Source of the DNA: Gelidibacter sp039916245
GTDB taxonomy: Bacteria; Bacteroidota; Bacteroidia; Flavobacteriales; Flavobacteriaceae
Assembly (NCBI RefSeq): GCF_039916245.1
Contig: NZ_JBDSLS010000025.1
Span: forward strand, 1-19,041
DNA length: 19,041 bases
Reading direction: 5' to 3'
Below are positions 15,208-19,041 of the stretch, piece by piece. Each line of letters starts with the position of its first letter. Position 1 is the first letter of the stretch. The notes under the pieces were generated by a model. That model was not told the DNA's origin, did not search any database, and saw nothing but the letters and a program-made list of their open reading frames with translations. Made by a program: the position numbers and the translations under genes.

Positions 15208-15742
15208 TTCAGAACATTTTTCCATTTCATTATTACAACCTAAAAATGCTTTGCAGCTGAACAAATTACTCGTGTCCAATACCGAACGTTTTATGAAGTA
15301 TCTCCCTAAAACATTAGGGGAAAACACAACCTTGGAAAGTACAAAAAACTATATCGCTCGGAAAATTAAAGCAGCCAAAAAAAAGAAAGCCTTTGTATTT
15401 GTAATTAATGATAAACACAGCCGAAATATCCTCGGCATGATTATTCTAAAAAACTTGGATTGGGAAACTAAAAAAGCCGAATTCGCTTATTGCATCGGCA
15501 AACGTTTTAAGGGCGAAGGACTGATGAGTACAGCTATAAAAGCAACGTCCGACTATGTCATTGAAACCATGGGACTTGAAATACTTCAAATCATTGTGCA
15601 CAAAACCAATTTACCAAGTGTTAATGTGGCCTTACAATCGGGTTTCCAATGGGTAGAAACTTTAGAAGATGAGTTTATGACTTTGAATGGAACACCGCTT
15701 GCTATGGAACTTTTTGAGTTGTCAAGACCTGACAGGTTTTAG
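15197..15742 (+). CDS. GNAT-family N-acetyltransferase (RimJ/RimL-like)
   Basis: This 181-residue cytoplasmic acetyltransferase should transfer acetyl from acetyl-CoA to an amine, possibly a protein N-terminus. The RimL-type acetyl-CoA loop is visible as GKRFKGEGLMSTA, preceded by AEFAYCIG. It is followed by the conserved LQIIVHKTNLPSVNVALQSGFQW segment. The start overlaps the EI24 gene by 11 bp. The last five residues (RPDRF) and the stop codon TAG lie exactly in the left arm and centre of the 33-bp palindrome at 15725. The original C-terminus has therefore probably been replaced or trimmed by the repeat. The catalytic fold should be unaffected. Substrate unknown. Confidence 0.88.
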   Translation: MIYSSEHFSISLLQPKNALQLNKLLVSNTERFMKYLPKTLGENTTLESTKNYIARKIKAAKKKKAFVFVINDKHSRNILGMIILKNLDWETKKAEFAYCIGKRFKGEGLMSTAIKATSDYVIETMGLEILQIIVHKTNLPSVNVALQSGFQWVETLEDEFMTLNGTPLAMELFELSRPDRF

Positions 15743-15757
15743 AAACCTGTCAGGTTT
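15725..15757. repeat. 33-bp REP-like palindrome, copy 2 (left of RAYT)
   Basis: The left arm AGACCTGACAGGTTTT, one base, and the right arm GAAACCTGTCAGGTTT pair at 14 of 16 positions. The first 18 bases encode the end of the GNAT protein including its TAG. It ends 21 bp before the transposase ATG, so it could serve as both transposase recognition hairpin and mRNA structure. Confidence 0.85.
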
Positions 15758-15778
15758 GTAAGATCTAAAATAATTAAA

Positions 15779-17257
15779 ATGGAAACACTGAAACAAGAAC
15801 ATTATTATCATATTTATAATAGAGGTATAAATAGTGGTCTATTATTTAATAACGAAGATAATATGCAATACTTCCTTCAATTGGTCGAAAAGCATCTCAC
15901 TTCCAAAGTTGATATTCTTTGTTATTGTTTGATGAATAATCATTTTCATATGGCAGTTCAAATTATTTCTGATGAAAAGGAAGCATCCCAAGCTTTTTCA
16001 AATTTATTCAATGCCTATTCCAAAGCATTCAATAAGGAAAATTCAAGAACAGGAGCGCTATTTGAAAGACCTTTCAAAAGAGTTGCGATCAAAGATGAAA
16101 ATTATCTTAAAAACCTAGTATTGTATATTCATAAAAACCCTGAAAACCATGGTGTAGTCGAAGATTTCGGAGATTATAGATTTTCATCTTTTAATGCGTT
16201 TATTCAAAATGAGCCAAGTCTCATTTCAAATAAAAAAGATTACATCCTAAATTTATTCGCAGATATGAAAAATTTTATGTTTACCCATAACAGTCAAAAA
16301 CCAGAAGCTATAGACCTGTCAGGTTTTAAAAACCTTACAGGTCTTCCAACAAAAGATAAATTTTACAATTACATCCTAAACCTTCAAGACACCATTACCT
16401 CAAAACTCGAAGCGATAGATGGGAAAGCCAAATTTCGACAAGATGTTTGGGAACGTCCTGAAGGCGGCGGCGGAAGAACAAGAGTTGTTGAAAACGGCAA
16501 TGTTTTCGAAAAAGGAGGTGTTAATATTTCCGCAGTTCACGGCGAACTCCCAGATAGTATGCAACAGTATTTTGGCGTCAAAGATGCCAATTTCTTTGCC
16601 TGCGGACTGAGTTTGGTATTACATCCCAAAAATCCGATGGTGCCCACAGTTCATGCCAATTGGCGCTATTTTGAAATGTATGATCAACAAGGCAACATTG
16701 TTGATTCTTGGTTTGGTGGCGGACAGGATTTAACGCCTTACTATTTATTTGATGATGATGCGATTCATTTTCATCACGTCTGTAAAACGGCTTGCGATAA
16801 GCATCAACCTCATTTTTACGAGTTGTATAAAAAGAAATGTGATGATTATTTCTGGAACACACATCGCGAGGAAGCCCGTGGTCTTGGCGGTTTATTTTTT
16901 GATTATTGCAAAGCCACTGATGAGATGTCCATGGAAGATTGGTACAGCTTTGTAACTGAAGTTGGCGACAGTTTCCTGGAATGTTATGTCCCTATAGTTG
17001 AAAAAAGAAAAGACCTTCCTTATACTGACGCGCAACGCACCTGGCAGGAAATCCGTCGTGGACGTTATGTAGAATTTAATTTAGTTCATGATAAAGGCAC
17101 CTTATTTGGATTAAAAACCAACGGACGCATCGAAAGTATTTTGATGAGCCTGCCTCCACATGTGCAATGGGTTTATGACCATCATCCTGAAAAAGGCAGC
17201 GACGAAGAAAAATTGATAGACCTATTAAAAAAACCTAAGGATTGGATTAAATTCTAA
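15779..17257 (+). CDS. hemF: RAYT transposase fused in frame to coproporphyrinogen III oxidase (HemF)
   Basis: This is one uninterrupted 492-codon frame with two unrelated parts. Residues 1 to about 178 are a complete Y1 transposase of the RAYT type: the start QEHYYHIYNRGINSGLLF, the HUH pair His55/His57 in MNNHFHMAV, and the catalytic Tyr116 in VLYIHKNPENHG. Residues 179-189 are translated from the 33-bp palindrome. From Lys192 the protein is oxygen-dependent HemF of normal length (301 residues), which decarboxylates coproporphyrinogen III to protoporphyrinogen IX. It contains ERPEGGGGRTRV, NVFEKGGVNIS, HANWRYFEMYD, WFGGGQDLTPYY, REEARGLGGLFFDY and GRYVEFNLVHDKGT. The usual HemF start (M-K-D-K-F-Y) reads T-K-D-K-F-Y here. 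The nearest in-frame ATGs are at 16265 and 16277, inside the transposase tail. HemF must be made as the fusion or from such internal starts. All HemF blocks are intact, so the gene looks functional. Confidence 0.9.
   Translation: METLKQEHYYHIYNRGINSGLLFNNEDNMQYFLQLVEKHLTSKVDILCYCLMNNHFHMAVQIISDEKEASQAFSNLFNAYSKAFNKENSRTGALFERPFKRVAIKDENYLKNLVLYIHKNPENHGVVEDFGDYRFSSFNAFIQNEPSLISNKKDYILNLFADMKNFMFTHNSQKPEAIDLSGFKNLTGLPTKDKFYNYILNLQDTITSKLEAIDGKAKFRQDVWERPEGGGGRTRVVENGNVFEKGGVNISAVHGELPDSMQQYFGVKDANFFACGLSLVLHPKNPMVPTVHANWRYFEMYDQQGNIVDSWFGGGQDLTPYYLFDDDAIHFHHVCKTACDKHQPHFYELYKKKCDDYFWNTHREEARGLGGLFFDYCKATDEMSMEDWYSFVTEVGDSFLECYVPIVEKRKDLPYTDAQRTWQEIRRGRYVEFNLVHDKGTLFGLKTNGRIESILMSLPPHVQWVYDHHPEKGSDEEKLIDLLKKPKDWIKF
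16312..16344. repeat. 33-bp REP-like palindrome, copy 3 (inside the RAYT-hemF frame)
   Basis: The left arm AGACCTGTCAGGTTTT, central A, and the right arm AAAACCTTACAGGTCT pair at 15 of 16 positions. It is translated as part of residues 178-189 (core DLSGFKNLTGL) and ends seven bases before the second codon of the HemF domain. In the mRNA it would form a strong hairpin between the two coding parts. Confidence 0.88.
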
Positions 17258-17262
17258 AAACA

Positions 17263-17277
17263 AGACCTCACAGGTCT
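17263..17277. repeat. Short REP-like palindrome, copy 4 (hemF / hemB gap)
   Basis: AGACCT-CAC-AGGTCT has perfect 6-bp arms. It looks like copy 1 with the inner part deleted, keeping only the outer ends. It lies five bases after the hemF stop codon. Confidence 0.7.
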
Positions 17278-17287
17278 CATAAATATT

Positions 17288-17329
17288 AACTGCAGACTGA
17301 TGACTGATGACTGCAAACTAAAGACTAAA
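17288..17329. repeat. Six-unit 7-bp array directly before hemB
   Basis: Six consecutive heptamers can be read: AACTGCA, GACTGAT, GACTGAT, GACTGCA, AACTAAA, GACTAAA. All fit RACT followed by three variable bases. The array stops three bases before the hemB ATG, so it forms the entire translation-initiation region of that gene. The longer open frame from 17300 is an accident of this repeat. Confidence 0.75.
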
Positions 17330-17332
17330 ATT

Positions 17333-18325
17333 ATGTATCCATTAAGAAGAAATAGAAGATTAAGAACCAACGAAGCCATTCGATCATTGGTAAGAGAAAC
17401 GATCATTACACCTAACGATTTTATCGTTCCAATTTTTGTAACAGAAGGAAGAGGCGTAAAAGAAGAAATTGCATCCATGCCAAATTACTTTAGATACAGC
17501 CTGGATTTACTCGAAAATGAAATTAAAGATCTTTGGAATATGGGTCTGAAATCGGTATTGCTCTTTGTTAAAGTTCCCGACAATTTAAAAGACAATAAAG
17601 GCACCGAAACCATTAATCCAGACGGACTGATGCAACGCGCCATTAAAACCGTCAAAAACGCCTGTCCTGATATGCTCGTGATGACTGACGTAGCCTTTGA
17701 TCCATACTCAGCTTATGGACATGATGGCATCGTCAAAAACGGCATTATTTTAAATGATGAAAGTGCGGATCTTATGGCACAAATGAGTGTTTCGCATGCG
17801 CGAGCTGGTGCCGATTTTGTTGCCCCGAGTGATATGATGGATGGTCGTATTTTGGCCATTCGTGAAGCACTCGAACATGAAGGTTTTACCGATACAGGCA
17901 TTATGAGCTACTCCGCCAAATATGCTTCCGCGTTTTATGGACCTTTCCGTGATGCGTTGGATTCTGCACCTGTGGACATGCTTAACATTCCAAAAGATAA
18001 AAAAACCTATCAAATGGATTATGGTAACCGTTGGGAAGCGATCCGAGAAACCGAAATGGATATTGATGAAGGTGCTGACATCGTAATGATAAAGCCAGGT
18101 TTATGCTATTTGGATATCGTCCGTGAAATCAAGAATGCCGTCAATGTACCTGTTGCCGTGTATCAGGTTTCAGGAGAATATGCGATGCTAAAAGCAGCTG
18201 CCGAAAGAGGTTGGCTCAACCATGATGCGGTCATGATGGAACAAATTACAGCCATTAAACGTGCTGGAGCCGATATCATTGCGAGTTACTTTGCGAAGGA
18301 TGTGGTGCGACTTTTAAATAAGTAA
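17333..18325 (+). CDS. hemB: Porphobilinogen synthase (delta-aminolevulinic acid dehydratase)
   Basis: This 330-residue cytoplasmic enzyme condenses two 5-aminolevulinate molecules to porphobilinogen. I use the ATG at 17333 (MYPLRRNRRLRTNEAIRSL); an upstream ATG at 17300 lies in the heptamer repeat and is not family-like. Both active-site lysines are present: Lys196 in SYSAKYASAFYGPFRDA and the Schiff-base Lys254 in VMIKPGLCYLDIV. The metal region reads MTDVAFDPYSAYGHDG with Asp in the places where zinc enzymes have Cys, so it belongs to the Asp-type (Mg2+-dependent, no catalytic zinc) branch. APSDMMDGRI is also intact. Last gene of the operon, followed by a strong terminator. Confidence 0.97.
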   Translation: MYPLRRNRRLRTNEAIRSLVRETIITPNDFIVPIFVTEGRGVKEEIASMPNYFRYSLDLLENEIKDLWNMGLKSVLLFVKVPDNLKDNKGTETINPDGLMQRAIKTVKNACPDMLVMTDVAFDPYSAYGHDGIVKNGIILNDESADLMAQMSVSHARAGADFVAPSDMMDGRILAIREALEHEGFTDTGIMSYSAKYASAFYGPFRDALDSAPVDMLNIPKDKKTYQMDYGNRWEAIRETEMDIDEGADIVMIKPGLCYLDIVREIKNAVNVPVAVYQVSGEYAMLKAAAERGWLNHDAVMMEQITAIKRAGADIIASYFAKDVVRLLNK

Positions 18326-18357
18326 AACGCCTCATTTCAACAGGAAAGTTATTATCT

Positions 18358-18413
18358 AAAGCGCATTTCAAAGGTTATTTAAAAAATAGAGACCTTTGAA
18401 ATGCGCTTTTTTT
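18358..18413 (+). terminator. Intrinsic terminator of the heme operon
   Basis: A perfect 18-bp inverted repeat (AAAGCGCATTTCAAAGGT at 18358-18375 and its complement at 18392-18409) with a 16-nt loop leads into a run of T residues (18407-18413). It lies 33 bp after the hemB stop and would end the operon transcript before the Lrp-type gene. Confidence 0.92.
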
Positions 18414-18474
18414 GATTTCTATTCAAAATTATTTCGATATATTTAATTTCGATTAAATTGATAAAACGTAATTC

Positions 18475-18482
18475 TAATTTTG
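18475..18482 (+). promoter_or_regulatory. Candidate -7 box of the Lrp-type gene
   Basis: TAATTTTG fits TAnnTTTG and ends six bases before the ATG at 18489. Transcription would start almost at the initiation codon, giving a leaderless or nearly leaderless mRNA. The nearest upstream TTG (18458-18460) is closer than usual (14-nt spacer). Upstream are two TTCGAT copies (18433-18438 and 18448-18453) that could be an autoregulatory site. Confidence 0.4.
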
Positions 18483-18488
18483 ATTCCA

Positions 18489-18896
18489 ATGGACGACATC
18501 GATAAACAAATTATTCAAATGCTTCGCAAAAATTCACGAGAATCCTTTGCTACCATTGGCAAAAAGGTTGAGCTCTCTGCCCCTGCTATCGGCAAACGCG
18601 TGAAACAATTGGAAGACAAAGGGATTATTTTAGGCTATTCCCTTAAACTCAATGATGAAAAATTTGGCGTCACAACAAAGGCCTATATCCATTTAACAAT
18701 TCATCAATCGAGCACAGTAAGAACGGCCTATAATCAAATCATTCATCACGAGGAAGTACAGCGTTGTGATCGCATTACTGGAGAAGACCGCTTATGCATT
18801 CTTGCATATTTCAAAAGCAATAAAGATCTGGTTACTTTTTTAGAGCGCATTTCGCAATATGGCGTTCCCAATACGAGCATAATTTTGGAAAGTTAG
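18489..18896 (+). CDS. Lrp/AsnC-family transcriptional regulator
   Basis: This 135-residue DNA-binding protein starts at ATG 18489 (MDDIDKQIIQMLRKNSRESF); a TTG three codons earlier is less likely. The N-terminal AsnC-type winged helix-turn-helix is clear (FATIGKKVELSAPAIGKRVKQLEDKGIILGYSLKL, about 20-55). A C-terminal ligand-binding (RAM) domain of about 75 residues follows, ending in TSIILES. It is somewhat shorter than the 150-160 residues of classical Lrp. It has its own promoter candidate and lies after the heme-operon terminator, upstream of ogt, so it is probably not part of the heme transcript. Target genes and ligand cannot be read from sequence; members of the family often bind amino acids. 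Confidence 0.92.
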   Translation: MDDIDKQIIQMLRKNSRESFATIGKKVELSAPAIGKRVKQLEDKGIILGYSLKLNDEKFGVTTKAYIHLTIHQSSTVRTAYNQIIHHEEVQRCDRITGEDRLCILAYFKSNKDLVTFLERISQYGVPNTSIILES

Positions 18897-18940
18897 GTCA
18901 AACCGATTCCTCAAAAAAATCCTTAGAATCTTAAAGGCAA

Positions 18941-19041
18941 ATGGAAACTTGCATTATCAAATCGCCATTAGGTTTCACCAAAATTGTTGGTGACGAAGAC
19001 GGTATTGCTTCCATTTCCATTTTGGATTCTGAAGAAAAAGA
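18941..19041 (+). CDS. ogt: Methylated-DNA--protein-cysteine methyltransferase (N-terminal fragment)
   Basis: Only the first 33 codons are inside the window, starting at ATG 18941 (METCIIKSPLGFTKIVGD, then GIASISILDSEEK). The pattern of a short beta-strand start, SPLG, and GIASI resembles the N-terminal domain of Ogt-type suicide methyltransferases that repair O6-methylguanine. The active-site PCHRV motif would lie downstream, outside the window, so the assignment rests on the N-terminus only. Confidence 0.65.
   Translation, partial: METCIIKSPLGFTKIVGDEDGIASISILDSEEK

Larger units (their letters stand above)
15725..16344 (+). mobile_element. RAYT unit flanked by two 33-bp palindromes
   Basis: A Y1/HUH transposase reading frame (from 15779) lies between two near-identical 33-bp palindromes, at 15725-15757 and 16312-16344. 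This arrangement is typical of REP-associated tyrosine transposases, which act on the hairpins next to their gene. The unit is inserted between the GNAT gene and hemF, inside the heme operon. Its left palindrome overlaps the GNAT stop and its right palindrome ends seven bases before hemF codon 2. No target duplication is visible, as expected for HUH enzymes. Boundaries are set at the palindromes and may be off by a few bases. Confidence 0.75.

Noticed and set aside
16130..16200. Loss of the transposase catalytic tyrosine because the SSY-like motif reads SSF
   Set aside because: In RAYTs the catalytic Tyr is the one before I-x-x-N-P-x-x-H-G. That residue (Tyr116 in LYIHKNPENHG) is present.
15779..16344. 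A complete IS200/IS605 element with tnpB or a guide RNA
   Set aside because: Only the Y1 transposase is present, with no TnpB frame. The flanking single palindromes fit a RAYT/REP unit better.
14402..17277. CRISPR array
   Set aside because: The repeats are palindromes in separate intergenic gaps 0.6-1.3 kb apart, without regular spacers or cas genes.

Overview
The window comes from a member of the Bacteroidetes, most likely a marine Flavobacteriaceae. The evidence is the AT-rich sequence, the TAnnTTTG-type promoter boxes, an S46 dipeptidyl-peptidase, HemJ as the protoporphyrinogen oxidase, a fused HemC-HemD, and the gene order hemH / AraC regulator / hemA / hemCD / hemE / EI24 / GNAT / hemF / hemB. 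Species cannot be decided from the sequence alone.

Left edge (1-2067): the C-terminal part of an S46 peptidase runs rightward, ends in a heptamer repeat and a strong hairpin terminator, and converges on a crotonase-fold enoyl-CoA hydratase gene on the minus strand. Positions 2068-7758 are all on the minus strand: an NtrY-like histidine kinase, hemJ, a MATE transporter interrupted by one in-frame TGA, hemH, and an AraC-family regulator. HemH and the MATE gene overlap by one base.

A divergent promoter region (about 7759-7972) separates the AraC gene from the rightward heme operon: hemA, a fused hemC-hemD, a KtrB/KtrA potassium-uptake pair, hemE, an EI24/CysZ-like membrane protein, a GNAT acetyltransferase, hemF and hemB. 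A perfect 18-bp-stem terminator closes the operon. A short Lrp/AsnC regulator and the first 33 codons of ogt follow. Together the genes encode GluTR, PBG synthase, HMB synthase, uroporphyrinogen III synthase, uroporphyrinogen decarboxylase, oxygen-dependent coproporphyrinogen oxidase, HemJ and ferrochelatase. That is every step from glutamyl-tRNA to protoheme except GSA aminomutase (hemL).

The standout feature is at hemF. A REP-associated tyrosine transposase (RAYT) flanked by 33-bp palindromes sits directly before hemF. Its frame runs without a stop through the right-hand palindrome into HemF, giving one 492-codon RAYT-HemF frame. The expected hemF start codon reads ACA, and no ATG/GTG/TTG occurs in frame between the palindrome and well inside the HemF domain. 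The left-hand palindrome supplies the last five residues and the stop codon of the upstream GNAT gene. Two further copies of the palindrome family lie between hemE and the EI24 gene and between hemF and hemB. Other repeats include heptamer arrays, an inverted-repeat element near 1061-1199, a GAAG-loop hairpin in the hemH leader, and a hairpin before the crotonase gene.
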